From: Gammaproteobacteria bacterium
GTDB lineage: Bacteria; Pseudomonadota; Gammaproteobacteria; Thiohalomonadales; Thiohalomonadaceae
Length of the DNA: 43,688 nt
Direction: 5' to 3'
Assembly: GCA_003252455.1 (NCBI GenBank)
Contig: QKED01000041.1
Span: 1 to 43,688 of the forward strand
Position 1 is the stretch's first letter, and every line of letters begins with the position of its first letter. Positions 35,363-43,651 of this stretch are shown here, piece after piece. Position numbers and translations under genes: made by a program. Below the pieces are notes generated by a model. That model saw only the letters and a list, made by a program, of their open reading frames with translations. It made no database searches and was not told the DNA's origin.

Positions 35363-35385
35363 AAAAACGGCGCCCGCAGGCGCCG
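35363..35385 (-). terminator. Intrinsic terminator of the dihydroorotate dehydrogenase gene
   Basis: On the minus strand CGGCGCC, loop TGCG, GGCGCCG, then TTTTTGT. The 7-bp GC stem with T5 lies 23 bases after the minus-strand stop. The plus-strand kinase stop (35359) lies just to its left and has no T-run on its own strand. Confidence 0.8.
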
Positions 35386-35407
35386 CTTCGAGACGAGTGA
35401 CCGCGCC

Positions 35408-36388
35408 TCAGTCGTCGTCCTTGCACACCTCGCAGGCGGACTTGGCCTGATTGAGGCGCAGGGTACCGGTGAGCTGGCCCACCTCGCTCATGCCGTGACG
35501 TTTCAGGTAGTCGACGATCCCCCGGTTGATGCGCTTACACACCAGCGGGTCGTAGAAGAGCGCGGTACCCACGCCCACGGTCGTGGCCCCGGCGATGAGA
35601 AACTCCAGGGCATCCTCCGGGGTGGTGATACCGCCCTGGCCGATGATCGGGATGCCGTGGTCGCGGCACACCTGGTAGACCTGGTGCACCTTGAGCAGTG
35701 CCACCGGCTTGATCGCGGGGCCCGAAAGACCACCCATGTTGTTGCCGAGGATGGTGGTGCGCTCTTCGATATCGATGGCCATGCCCATCAGCGTGTTGAT
35801 CACCGCGAAGGCGTCGGTGCCCGCCTCGATACAGCGGCGGGCGTTCTCGGCGATGTCGGTCTGGTTGGGCGAGAGTTTGGTGATGATCGGCTTACTGGTC
35901 GCCTTGCGCACCATCGCCACCACCGCTGCCGAGACCTCGGGGTCGTTGCCGAACGCCGCACCACCCTTCTTCACGTTGGGACAGGAGATGTTCACCTCGA
36001 TGGCGTCCACCGGCGAATCGTCGAAGATGCGCGCCACCTCGGCGTACTCCTCCACCGTGGAGCCGGAGATGTTGGCGATGAAGCGGGTCTCGGAGAGGTC
36101 CAGGGTCGGCAGGATCTTGTCGACCACATAGCGCGCACCGGGATTCTGTAGGCCGATGGAGTTGAGCATCCCGGCCGGAGTCTCGTAGACGCGGTGCGGC
36201 TGGTTGCCGAGGCGCGGCTCCAGCGTGGTGCCCTTCAAACAGATGCCACCCACGTCGCGGTTGGAGAAACCGCTGACGCGGGTGTACTCCTCGCCGAAGC
36301 CGACACAACCCGAGAGTAGCACGATGGGCGAGTCCATCTTCAGGCCGCAGAAATCGACCGCCAGCATCTGTTTGTCGTCCGGGTTCAT
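35408..36388 (-). CDS. Dihydroorotate dehydrogenase, class 1B-like catalytic subunit
   Basis: A protein of 326 residues with the flavin TIM-barrel motifs of PyrD class 1: MLNSIGLQNPG (74-84), VNISCPNVKKGG with catalytic Cys136, ITKLSPN, and GQGGITTPEDALEFLIAGATTVGVGT. A Cys base marks the class 1 enzyme; class 2 uses Ser. Class 1B enzymes work with PyrK to pass electrons to NAD. No pyrK is adjacent, and four Cys near the C-terminus (CEVCKDDD) are unusual. The ATG at 36388 is preferred to a GTG at 36403. Gammaproteobacteria usually have class 2 PyrD, so this may instead be a PreA-like dihydropyrimidine enzyme. A terminator follows. Confidence 0.8.
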   Translation of the reverse strand: MNPDDKQMLAVDFCGLKMDSPIVLLSGCVGFGEEYTRVSGFSNRDVGGICLKGTTLEPRLGNQPHRVYETPAGMLNSIGLQNPGARYVVDKILPTLDLSETRFIANISGSTVEEYAEVARIFDDSPVDAIEVNISCPNVKKGGAAFGNDPEVSAAVVAMVRKATSKPIITKLSPNQTDIAENARRCIEAGTDAFAVINTLMGMAIDIEERTTILGNNMGGLSGPAIKPVALLKVHQVYQVCRDHGIPIIGQGGITTPEDALEFLIAGATTVGVGTALFYDPLVCKRINRGIVDYLKRHGMSEVGQLTGTLRLNQAKSACEVCKDDD

Positions 36389-36478
36389 GCTCACGCTGCA
36401 CACCTCATGGCTTGTCGGGGTTTGAGGCGTGCGATCTTACCTGAAGTCGCCGGGCACGGCAGCAAACGCGACCACGCC

Positions 36479-37141
36479 TCAAGCGCGTGGGCGACGACGG
36501 CGACGTACGGCCAACAGTGAGACGCCGAGCAGCAGCGGCAGCAGGGCATTCTCAGGCTCCGGGGCAGCGGTGGAGGTGGCGGTGGCATTGATGGAGATGG
36601 CCAGAGGGCTATTGGCGGCGCAGCTCCAGGCGCCGCCACCGCTGGATTGCAGGCAGCGGTCCGCGCCGAAGCTCCAGCCATCGCTGGAGGTGGGCGTGAT
36701 GCTTGAGTAGTTCAGAGTGTAGTTGTTGCCGACGCCGTTGTAGTCGTTCGCCACCAGGGCATAGGTGGTGCCCGCCCCCAGTGTCTGCGCCACGTCGGCG
36801 GTAAAGATATTGGCCCCCGTAGTGTTCGGCGTGGCACTGGTGAGGGTGGAGAGATTCGTGAGCGGCATGCCGTCCACTCCGGTGTCGTAGAGCCAGAGGT
36901 TATAGCCAGAGGGCGTGCCAACGCTGCCGAGGTAGAGGGTGATGGTGTCCAGGCCCCAGTCGAAGCCGCTTCCCGTGGTGAAGAAGAAGGCGGTATTGGT
37001 ACCTCTGGTCAACAGCGAACCTGATGCGCCGGCACCGGCAAAGCTGTCCAGTACGGTGATCGAGGCGCCGAAGCTCGGGCGTGCGCTGAACAAGAGGAGA
37101 AGCAGAAACAGCGGCTGCAGACGTTGTAGGCGGATGGCCAT
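36479..37141 (-). CDS. PEP-CTERM-like surface protein with choice-of-anchor-type domain
   Basis: A protein of 220 residues. A signal peptide (about 1-25) precedes a beta-rich, Thr/Ser/Gly/Asn-rich extracellular domain (FTTGSGFDWGLDTITLYLG resembles the choice-of-anchor R type). The C-terminus has the three-part sorting signal: PEPEN at about 194-198, a hydrophobic stretch LLPLLLGVSLLAV, and a cluster of five Arg. Such proteins are processed by an exosortase (EpsH family), usually in exopolysaccharide producers; no exosortase gene is in this window. AGGAG five bases before the ATG and a sigma-70 promoter support expression as a single gene. Confidence 0.85.
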   Translation of the reverse strand: MAIRLQRLQPLFLLLLLFSARPSFGASITVLDSFAGAGASGSLLTRGTNTAFFFTTGSGFDWGLDTITLYLGSVGTPSGYNLWLYDTGVDGMPLTNLSTLTSATPNTTGANIFTADVAQTLGAGTTYALVANDYNGVGNNYTLNYSSITPTSSDGWSFGADRCLQSSGGGAWSCAANSPLAISINATATSTAAPEPENALLPLLLGVSLLAVRRRRRPRA

Positions 37142-37194
37142 GGGGACTCCTAGCAGCGTGGACTGCGAACGGGATTGAGTTACATTCCGGACAC

Positions 37195-37223
37195 TGTATA
37201 GAGGTTACTATTGGGTCTCGCAA
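37195..37223 (-). promoter_or_regulatory. Sigma-70-type promoter of the PEP-CTERM-like gene
   Basis: On the minus strand TTGCGA (37223-37218), 17-base spacer, TATACA (37200-37195). Transcription would begin near 37188, giving a leader of about 47 bases that contains AGGAG. It is the cleanest housekeeping-type promoter I found in the window. Confidence 0.7.
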
Positions 37224-37325
37224 TAGAATCATCCTCATACATTAATTCGGTTCCAACGCGTACCCAGCGGCACGCCGACACACAACCGGGCACAATAGCG
37301 CCTCGGCCCTTACGCGTACTGCATC

Positions 37326-37790
37326 ATGCTCGACATCCTCCTCTACGAGCCGGAGATCCCGCCCAACACCGGCAACATCATCCGCCTCTGCGCCAACACC
37401 GGCTTTCGCCTGCACCTCGTCGAGCCACTCGGTTTCGAGTTGGACGACAAGCGCCTCAAGCGCGCCGGGCTCGACTACCACGAGTACGCTGAGCTGCAGG
37501 TGCACACCTCGCTCGATGCGGCCCTCGCGGCGATCAAGCCCGCGCGGCTCTTCGCCCTCTCGACCAAGGGCAGCCGGGCGCCCCACGCGGTCGACTTTGC
37601 CGCGGGCGATGCCCTGCTCTTTGGCCCGGAGACGCGCGGCCTGCCCGCCACGCTGCTCGCCAGCCTGCCGCCGGGGCAGGTGCTGCGCCTGCCGATGCGC
37701 CCCGACTCACGCTCGCTCAACCTGTCGAACAGCGTGGCGGTGGTGGTCTACGAGGCGTGGCGGCAGTTCGGCTTTCCCGGCGCCGTGTAA
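37326..37790 (+). CDS. trmL: tRNA (cytidine/uridine-34-2'-O)-methyltransferase TrmL
   Basis: A protein of 154 residues, normal TrmL length. The SPOUT knot motifs are all present: [19 protein letters not shown] near the N-terminus, [11 protein letters not shown], and [25 protein letters not shown]. TrmL methylates the 2'-OH of the wobble nucleotide of two leucine tRNAs using SAM. It is a minimal SPOUT dimer without extra domains. Start at ATG 37326; no good ribosome site is seen. The next gene begins 60 bases downstream. Confidence 0.95.
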   Translation: MLDILLYEPEIPPNTGNIIRLCANTGFRLHLVEPLGFELDDKRLKRAGLDYHEYAELQVHTSLDAALAAIKPARLFALSTKGSRAPHAVDFAAGDALLFGPETRGLPATLLASLPPGQVLRLPMRPDSRSLNLSNSVAVVVYEAWRQFGFPGAV

Positions 37791-37850
37791 CTTGCCTGTG
37801 CGCCCCACCGCACCCAGATCGCCCGTTCAACCCTTCAGGAGCCATCGCCC

Positions 37851-38153
37851 ATGCACGTCATCGTCAATCTCACCCTCATCCCCATGGGCGTCGGGGTCTC
37901 GGTGTCGCACTACATCGCCGCCATCGAGCCGATCCTCGACGCCGCCGGGGTAACCCACCAGCTGCACGCCAACGGCACCAACATCGAGGGGGAGTGGGAT
38001 CAGGTGTTCGGCGCCATCCGCCAGTGCCACGAAGCGGTCCACCAGCTGGGTGCGCCGCGCATCATGAGCAGCATGACCTTCGGCACGCGCATCGACCGTG
38101 AACAGACCATGGCCGACAAACTCGCCAGTGTGGCGGCCAAGCGCGGGGTCTAG
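37851..38153 (+). CDS. MTH1187/YkoF-like thiamine-binding protein
   Basis: A protein of 100 residues. MHVIVNLTLIPMGVGVSVSHYIA, then HANGTNIEGEWDQVFGAIRQCHEAVHQLGAPRIMSSMTFGTRID. These are the conserved segments of the DUF77/thiamine-binding family (MTH1187, YkoF), a small ferredoxin-like fold that forms tetramers. AGGAG lies 12 bases upstream. The physiological role is unclear; thiamine or a related compound is the likely ligand. There is no thiamine riboswitch upstream. Confidence 0.9.
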   Translation: MHVIVNLTLIPMGVGVSVSHYIAAIEPILDAAGVTHQLHANGTNIEGEWDQVFGAIRQCHEAVHQLGAPRIMSSMTFGTRIDREQTMADKLASVAAKRGV

Positions 38154-38198
38154 GCGCCAGCACGCCGCGCACCCGCGGCCGTGCATCGCGGCTCAGGG

Positions 38199-39263
38199 TC
38201 AGAGTATCGAGGGCTCGTCGTAGGGCATGGCGGTGGTCTGGGCCGGGTCGAGCGCCTCCTGGAACAGGGTCACCTGCTCCTCGGCCCCACGCACATCCTC
38301 GAAGCGGGCGATGTGGAACAGCGCCTCGCCCTCGTTGGCCAGCGGCAGGGTGGAACGACCGATGACGATGCCGCTCACCGGCGCCAGGGCGGCCGTCTCG
38401 CTCTCACCGAAGGGGTCGGCGATGTAGGCCAGGGTCTGCCCCTTGCGCACGCGACTGCCGAGCGGCACGACCAGGCGCACGATACCGCTCTGTTCGGCGC
38501 GCACCCACTGGCTGGAGCGGGCCACCACGGGATCGGCAGGGGGGCGGTGGGTACGCCCGGCCACCAACATGCCGAGGGCGCGCATCACCCCGAGCACCCC
38601 GGCCACACCGGCGCGGATCGCCACCTCGTCGAAGCGCAACGCCTCGCCCGCCTCGTAGAGCAGCACCTTACAACCCACATCCTCGGCCACCTGCCGCATG
38701 GAGCCGTCGCGCAGCTGGGAGTTGAGCAGCACGGGGGCGCCGAAGGCACGCGCCAGGCGTACGGTCTCCTCGTCGTCCAGGTCGGCGCGCACCTGGGGCA
38801 GGTTGACGCGGTGGGTGCCGGCGGTGTGCAGGTCGATGCCGTAGTCGCAGCGGGCGACCACTTCGTGCATGAACAGGTGCGCAAGGCGCGCCGCCACCGA
38901 ACCGCGCTCGGAGCCGGGAAAGGAGCGGTTGAGGTCGCGCCGATCAGGCATGTAGCGGTCGCGATGGATGAGGCCGTGGACGTTGACCACGGGGATCGCC
39001 ATCAGCGTGCCGCGCAGGTGTTTGAGGGCGGTGTGGCGTAGCAGACGGCGGATGATCTCCATGCCGTTGAGCTCGTCACCGTGGATCACCCCACTGACGA
39101 ACAGGGTCGGCCCGTCCCGGTGGCCGTGCACCACCTGCACCGGCATGGTCAGGGGGGTGTGGGTGTAGAGCGGGGCGACCGGCAGGTCGATGGTGGCACG
39201 ACTGCCGGCCTGGACGACCTGCTCGGCGATGGTAAACGACGCGCGCCGACTAACCCTTGCCAC
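38199..39263 (-). CDS. Succinylglutamate desuccinylase/aspartoacylase-family protein
   Basis: A protein of 354 residues with the Zn-carboxypeptidase-like AstE/ASPA fold. Zinc ligands are probably H61 and E64 ([10 protein letters not shown]) and H146 (GIDLHTAG); [11 protein letters not shown] provides substrate-binding residues. A biotinyl-like barrel follows (about 265-330, [20 protein letters not shown]). The GTG at 39263 overlaps the end of rimK by 14 bases; it has no ribosome site, so the start is tentative. This family is commonly linked to rimK-type ligase genes and is thought to act on the amide bond such ligases make, though the reaction is not proven. Confidence 0.87.
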   Translation of the reverse strand: MARVSRRASFTIAEQVVQAGSRATIDLPVAPLYTHTPLTMPVQVVHGHRDGPTLFVSGVIHGDELNGMEIIRRLLRHTALKHLRGTLMAIPVVNVHGLIHRDRYMPDRRDLNRSFPGSERGSVAARLAHLFMHEVVARCDYGIDLHTAGTHRVNLPQVRADLDDEETVRLARAFGAPVLLNSQLRDGSMRQVAEDVGCKVLLYEAGEALRFDEVAIRAGVAGVLGVMRALGMLVAGRTHRPPADPVVARSSQWVRAEQSGIVRLVVPLGSRVRKGQTLAYIADPFGESETAALAPVSGIVIGRSTLPLANEGEALFHIARFEDVRGAEEQVTLFQEALDPAQTTAMPYDEPSIL

Positions 39264-40155
39264 GGGTGCGGGTCCGGTTGGGTTTGGCGTTCTTCTCGAT
39301 AAAGCCGATGATCATCCCCGCCACATCCTTGCCGGTGGCGGTCTCGATCCCTTCGAGGCCGGGCGAGGAGTTGACCTCCAGCACCAGCGGGCCGTGGCGC
39401 GAGCGCAGGATATCGACACCGGCGACGTTGAGCCCCATGGTGCGCGCCGCACGCACGGCGGTGGAGCGCTCCTCGGGGGTGAGTTTGACCAGGCTGGCCG
39501 TGCCACCCCGGTGCAGGTTGGAGCGGAACTCTCCCTCCTTGGCCTGGCGCATCATCGCCGCCACCACGCGCTCCCCGACCACGAAGCAGCGGATATCCGC
39601 CCCCCCCGCCTCCTTGATGAACTCCTGCACCAGGAAGTTGGCATCGAGGCCGCGGAAGGCATCGATCACGCTCTCCGCCGCCTTCTGCGTCTCGGCCAGC
39701 ACCACACCGACCCCTTGGGTCCCCTCCAGCAGTTTGATCACACAGGGGGCGCCGCCGACCATGTCGATGAGGTCGTTGGTATTGTCGATGGAGTGGGCGA
39801 AACCGGTCACCGGCAGACCGAGCCCGGCGCGTGCGAGCAGCTGCATGGAGCGCAGCTTGTCGCGCGAGCGACCGATGGCCACCGACTCGTTGAGCGGGAA
39901 CAGCCCCATCATCTCGAACTGGCGCAGCACGGCCGTGCCGTAGAAGGTGACCGAGGCGCCGATACGCGGGATCACCGCGTCGAAGCCGGTAAGCAGCTCC
40001 TGTTTATACGAGACGGTCGGATGGCTGGAGGTGATATTCATATAACACTTGAGCGGGTCGACCACCCGCGCGTCGTGCCCTCGCGCCCGCGCGGCCTCCA
40101 GCAGACGCCGGGTAGAGTAGAGTTTGGCGTTGCGCGACATGATCAGGATCTTCAT
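39250..40155 (-). CDS. rimK: RimK: S6 C-terminal glutamate ligase (ATP-grasp)
   Basis: A protein of 301 residues, the normal RimK length. The N-terminus [22 protein letters not shown], then [39 protein letters not shown], the ATP-grasp segment [18 protein letters not shown] and the metal-binding end [14 protein letters not shown]. RimK adds glutamates to the C-terminus of ribosomal protein S6 and makes poly-glutamate in vitro. The flanking genes, a RimB-like protease upstream and an AstE-like hydrolase downstream, match the rimK-linked set known in Pseudomonas and other gammaproteobacteria. The rimB to rimK gap is 49 bases. Confidence 0.94.
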   Translation of the reverse strand: MKILIMSRNAKLYSTRRLLEAARARGHDARVVDPLKCYMNITSSHPTVSYKQELLTGFDAVIPRIGASVTFYGTAVLRQFEMMGLFPLNESVAIGRSRDKLRSMQLLARAGLGLPVTGFAHSIDNTNDLIDMVGGAPCVIKLLEGTQGVGVVLAETQKAAESVIDAFRGLDANFLVQEFIKEAGGADIRCFVVGERVVAAMMRQAKEGEFRSNLHRGGTASLVKLTPEERSTAVRAARTMGLNVAGVDILRSRHGPLVLEVNSSPGLEGIETATGKDVAGMIIGFIEKNAKPNRTRTRGKG

Positions 40156-40204
40156 AAACGGCTCCCGCTGGGGCTCGATGCTAAGACTGGATGGGGGGAT
40201 AGGG

Positions 40205-40654
40205 TCAGACGCCCGCCGGGCGCCGACCGATCAGATAGGAGGCGGCCGGGGCCACCAAAAACTGCTCCGCCAGGGCGGTACGCCCGAGCAGCATGCGAAA
40301 GCGCATAGAGTCGCGGTCGGTGAGGGTCAACTCGATGGGCCAGAGGTACGGCCCCAGGCGCGCCTCGGTCAGGATCACGTAGCGCAGCTCACGGTGGCCG
40401 CCGGAGTCACTGACAGTACGCCGATCGAGCACCGGGGCGGTGCAGGTGACGACCAGGTCGTTGTTGTTCTGCAGCGGATGCACGCCGAAGCGCACCCAGG
40501 GTGCCCCTGCCTGCTGAAAGGGTTCGATATAAAAGGCGTGCAGCGCCGAAGTACGCGCACCGGTATCCACCTTGGCCTTGATCGCCCCGATCCCCAGCTC
40601 GGGCAGGGCGAGCCACTCACGCCACCCGACCCGAGGCGCTCTCTCATCGCCCAT
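40205..40654 (-). CDS. rimB: RimB-like ATP-dependent zinc protease family (retropepsin-like)
   Basis: A protein of 149 residues of the PF05618 (RimB/DUF785) family. [32 protein letters not shown] contains the aspartic-protease-like DTGA motif; [11 protein letters not shown] is the second conserved segment. The name ATP-dependent zinc protease is historic, and the fold is that of a retropepsin. ATG 40654 is chosen because GAGGAGG precedes it by six bases; the ATG at 40669 is less well placed. In Pseudomonas RimB cleaves RimK-modified S6, countering RimK. It is the first gene of the set. Confidence 0.88.
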   Translation of the reverse strand: MGDERAPRVGWREWLALPELGIGAIKAKVDTGARTSALHAFYIEPFQQAGAPWVRFGVHPLQNNNDLVVTCTAPVLDRRTVSDSGGHRELRYVILTEARLGPYLWPIELTLTDRDSMRFRMLLGRTALAEQFLVAPAASYLIGRRPAGV

Positions 40655-40836
40655 CCGGCCCCTCCTCATGCTGGCCTGGCGCCCTCAAACCGGCCCCGTG
40701 GGGTGAAATTGTAGGGCCAACGCCGACGCCTGGATAGTGTACCCGGCGGGGCGCACGCCCCCCGTTCTACACGTGCACACTACGACCCGCCCCAGGCCTC
40801 TGATAACCTTACAAGAAAACATCGAGGAGCTGACCC

Positions 40837-41613
40837 ATGACCGCACGACTCACCGCCCTGTTCGGCCTGCTCTGGCTGCTGGCGGGCTGCACCACGCCGG
40901 TGAAGGGGCTCTACCAGGAGGAGAGCTTCAGCTACCCCAACGTGCAGCGTGGCGGCCTCGGCGTGGGCGGCGTGGTCAACGCCGTCGACCCCGGCGCCTA
41001 CTGGGAGCCAATGCAGCGCGTGGGCTATGCCGAGGTGCTCTGGCGCGCCCTGCGCGACGAGACCGAGGGGCTGCCCCTGACCTCGGCACTCACCCTCAGC
41101 GAGGCGATCGGCGAGGAGAACTGGCGCGCCCTGCTCGACCGCTACCGCGCCCAGGGGCGCCTCGACCCGGCCGGCGTCGCCCTCATCGGTGCGCACTACC
41201 ACGGCGCCCGCTACCTGGTGTTGGCACGCCTGGAGCGCAACGAGGTGAGTCGCGAGGAGAGCGACGAGACCAAGCCGCAGACCGAGTACGACCGCAAGCT
41301 CAAACAGGAGGTGGAGACCGGACGCATGGAACGCACGCGCACACGCACCACGCGCCGCCAACTGGGGGCCAGCTTCCAGGTCCTCGACCTGCAAAACGGT
41401 GGGCACACGGTGTGGAGCGGCGCCATCGAGAAGAGCGCCAGCGAGCAGGCGAGCAAGAGCGACCTCTACGACCCCAAACGACGCCTGGCCGAGACGATCA
41501 TCGACGGCCTGCTGCAGGGAGACCCACCCGAGTTCCCCGAGCCGCCCTCCTTCGATGCCCTCGTAGAGCGCCTCTTCACCGGCTTCGCCGAGAACATGCC
41601 CAAGGCCGATTAG
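40837..41613 (+). CDS. Lipoprotein of unknown function
   Basis: A protein of 258 residues. The lipobox LLAGC with Cys18 gives a lipid-anchored periplasmic protein, and Thr at +2 favours the outer membrane. The mature part is a single domain: GYAEVLWRALRDETEGLPLTSALTLSEAIGEENWRALLDRYRAQGRLDPAGVALIGAHYHGARYLVLARLERNEVS, a charged Lys/Glu/Arg/Thr stretch at about 145-168, then ASFQVLDLQNGGHTVWSGAIEKS. This alternation of an adenylate-like fold with a conserved W-S-G strand resembles CsgG/LpoB/DUF-type envelope lipoproteins, but I cannot assign a family. No gene neighbour indicates a role. Confidence 0.7.
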   Translation: MTARLTALFGLLWLLAGCTTPVKGLYQEESFSYPNVQRGGLGVGGVVNAVDPGAYWEPMQRVGYAEVLWRALRDETEGLPLTSALTLSEAIGEENWRALLDRYRAQGRLDPAGVALIGAHYHGARYLVLARLERNEVSREESDETKPQTEYDRKLKQEVETGRMERTRTRTTRRQLGASFQVLDLQNGGHTVWSGAIEKSASEQASKSDLYDPKRRLAETIIDGLLQGDPPEFPEPPSFDALVERLFTGFAENMPKAD

Positions 41614-41674
41614 CTTGATCGGGGGGCCCACTCCCCCCATGATCACACCCCTGCACGCCCACCCCAAGGATCCC

Positions 41675-42775
41675 ATGCACGCCTTCCCCCACGCCGCCGG
41701 GCTCGGTCACGACCCCATCGGCGCACTCATCGAACAGCTCACCCCACAGGCGAGCCCCGGGCCCCAGCTCGGCTTCCTCTACGTCACCGAGGTGCTGGCC
41801 AACCAACTGCCGCAGCTCTTTCCACGCCTGCGCCAGGCGCTGCCCCAGGTGCGCTGGGTGGGCGGTGTCGGCAGCGCCGTGCTGCACGGGGGCAGCGAGC
41901 TGTTCGAGCGCGCCGCCGCCAGCGCCCTGCTGGTGGAGCTGCCCGAGAGCCACTACCGCCTGCTCAACCCCCTGCGCGAGGGGCTCGCCGACCTCGACCC
42001 GGAGCTGGGTGCCTGGTGGCAGGCACAGAGCGGCGCCTTCGCCCTGCTCCACGCCGACCCGGAGAATCCCCTCACCCCGGCGCTGCTGGAGCAGCTCGCC
42101 GAAGGGGCTGCCGCGAGCTTTATCAACGGTGCCTTCACCTCCTCCTCCCAGGCCAACTGGCAGTTCGCCGGAGAGCTGGTCAACGGCGCCCTGAGTGGGG
42201 TGATCTTCACCCCCGAGGTGGCCCTGCTCACCGACCACACCCAGGGCTGCACCCCCATCGGTCCGGCCCACCAGGTGACCCAGGCCGAGGGGCAGGTGCT
42301 GCACGCGCTCGACGGCATCGAACCGATGAGCGTGCTGCGTGACGAGTTGGCACGCCTGGAGGGGGAGAAGAGTGAGGTATTCCTCGGCCTCGGCATCCCC
42401 GGCTCCGACACCGGCGACTACCTGGTGCGTCCGATGCTCGGCTACGACCCGGAGGCGGGTGTCCTGATCGCTGGCGAGGAGCTACACGAGGGGCAGCGCC
42501 TGCGCTTCTGCCGCCGCGACGAGGAGGGGGCACGCGAGGACCTGCGGCAGATGTGCCGCCGCCTCGCCCAACGCCTGCACGGGCGCCCCATCCGCGGTGC
42601 CGTCTACTTCGACTGCATCGGGCGTGGACGCGCCCAATTCGGTGGCCCCGGACGGGAACTGGCGGTGCTCCGCGAGGAGTTGGGGGAGTTCCCCATGGTC
42701 GGCCTGTTCGCCGGCGGCGAGGTCTACAACGGACGACTCTACAGCTTTACCGGCGTCCTCACCCTCTTCCTCTAA
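41675..42775 (+). CDS. FIST domain protein
   Basis: A protein of 366 residues. The FIST N-terminal domain spans about 10-190 (LGFLYVTEVLANQLPQLFPRLRQALPQVRWVGGVGSAVLHG) and the FIST C-terminal domain about 200-360 (VTQAEGQVLHALDGIEPMSVLRDEL and GAVYFDCIGRGRAQFG.. ..VGLFAGGEVYNGRLYSFTGVLTLF). FIST domains are thought to sense small ligands such as amino acids and usually occur fused to, or beside, signalling genes. Here the protein stands alone. ATG 41675 is supported by AAGGA four bases earlier. It ends three bases before the EamA transporter, so the two may be translated together. Confidence 0.9.
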   Translation: MHAFPHAAGLGHDPIGALIEQLTPQASPGPQLGFLYVTEVLANQLPQLFPRLRQALPQVRWVGGVGSAVLHGGSELFERAAASALLVELPESHYRLLNPLREGLADLDPELGAWWQAQSGAFALLHADPENPLTPALLEQLAEGAAASFINGAFTSSSQANWQFAGELVNGALSGVIFTPEVALLTDHTQGCTPIGPAHQVTQAEGQVLHALDGIEPMSVLRDELARLEGEKSEVFLGLGIPGSDTGDYLVRPMLGYDPEAGVLIAGEELHEGQRLRFCRRDEEGAREDLRQMCRRLAQRLHGRPIRGAVYFDCIGRGRAQFGGPGRELAVLREELGEFPMVGLFAGGEVYNGRLYSFTGVLTLFL

Positions 42776-42778
42776 GCC

Positions 42779-43642
42779 ATGCGCTACCCCCAAAGCGTGC
42801 GCCTGGGCGCGCTCCTGATCCTCCTCTCGGAGGTGGCCTTCGCAGGCATGGGCGCCACGGTAAAGGTGCTCGCCGGCATGGGTCTGCCCAACGAGATGCT
42901 GGTGTTCATGCGCGCCGCGGTGGGCGCCGTGTTACTTCTGCCGATCCTGATCTATGCCGGAGGCCCCGCGCTGCTGCGCAGCGAACTACCACGCCTGCAC
43001 CTGCTGCGCTCGCTCGCCGGCATCAGCGCCATGTACTGCTTCTTCTATGCCTTGGCCCACCTGCCACTGGCCGAGGGGTTGCTGTTGAAGATGACCTCAC
43101 CGCTCTTCATCCCCCTCATCGCCTACGCCTGGCTCGGCGAGCGCGCTGGACGCATCGCCCTGTGGGCCATGCCGGTGGGCTTCTTCGGTGTGCTACTGGT
43201 GTTGGCCCCGGATGGTGAGGTGCGCCTGGCGGCGCTGGTGGGACTGTTGGGCGGAGCCCTCGCGGCCCTGGCCAAGGTGACCGTGCGCCGCCTCGGGCGC
43301 AGCGAGCCGACCCTGCGCGTGGTCGCTTGGTTCACCTTGGTGGGGCTGGCGGTGGCGAGCCTGCCACTGCCCTGGAGCTGGCAGACACCGAACCGCGACG
43401 AGTGGTTGCTGTTGCTCCTGCTCGGCGCCCTCGGCACCGTGGGCCAGCTCCTGCTGACGCGCGGTTACGCCGTGGCAGCAAGCAGCACAGTGGCGCCTTT
43501 CACCTACTTTTCGGTGCTGTTCGGCGCCATCTATGGCTACTTTCTCTGGGGGGAGGTGCCCCGCGGCCACTTCGTGGCGGGCGCGGTGCTGATCGCCCTG
43601 GCCGGGCTGCTCGCCCTGCGCGGGGGCCGGGCGAGTCGCTGA
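42779..43642 (+). CDS. EamA-family (DMT) transporter
   Basis: A protein of 287 residues with about ten membrane segments in two repeats. The first EamA repeat includes SEVAFAGMGATVKVLAG and FMRAAVGAVLLLPI; the second begins LVGLLGGALAALAKVTVRRLG and ends SVLFGAIYGYFLWGEVP..HFVAGAVLIALAGLLAL. The family exports metabolites such as amino acids or nucleotides; the substrate cannot be predicted. It begins three bases after the FIST gene. Stop at 43640-43642. Confidence 0.92.
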   Translation: MRYPQSVRLGALLILLSEVAFAGMGATVKVLAGMGLPNEMLVFMRAAVGAVLLLPILIYAGGPALLRSELPRLHLLRSLAGISAMYCFFYALAHLPLAEGLLLKMTSPLFIPLIAYAWLGERAGRIALWAMPVGFFGVLLVLAPDGEVRLAALVGLLGGALAALAKVTVRRLGRSEPTLRVVAWFTLVGLAVASLPLPWSWQTPNRDEWLLLLLLGALGTVGQLLLTRGYAVAASSTVAPFTYFSVLFGAIYGYFLWGEVPRGHFVAGAVLIALAGLLALRGGRASR

Positions 43643-43651
43643 GCGGCGCTC

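Noticed and set aside
40737-41676. Long open frames of 293 and 298 residues overlapping the lipoprotein gene
   Set aside because: Arg/Pro/Ala-rich or shadow composition, no signal, and the lipoprotein frame has a lipobox and sensible codon use.
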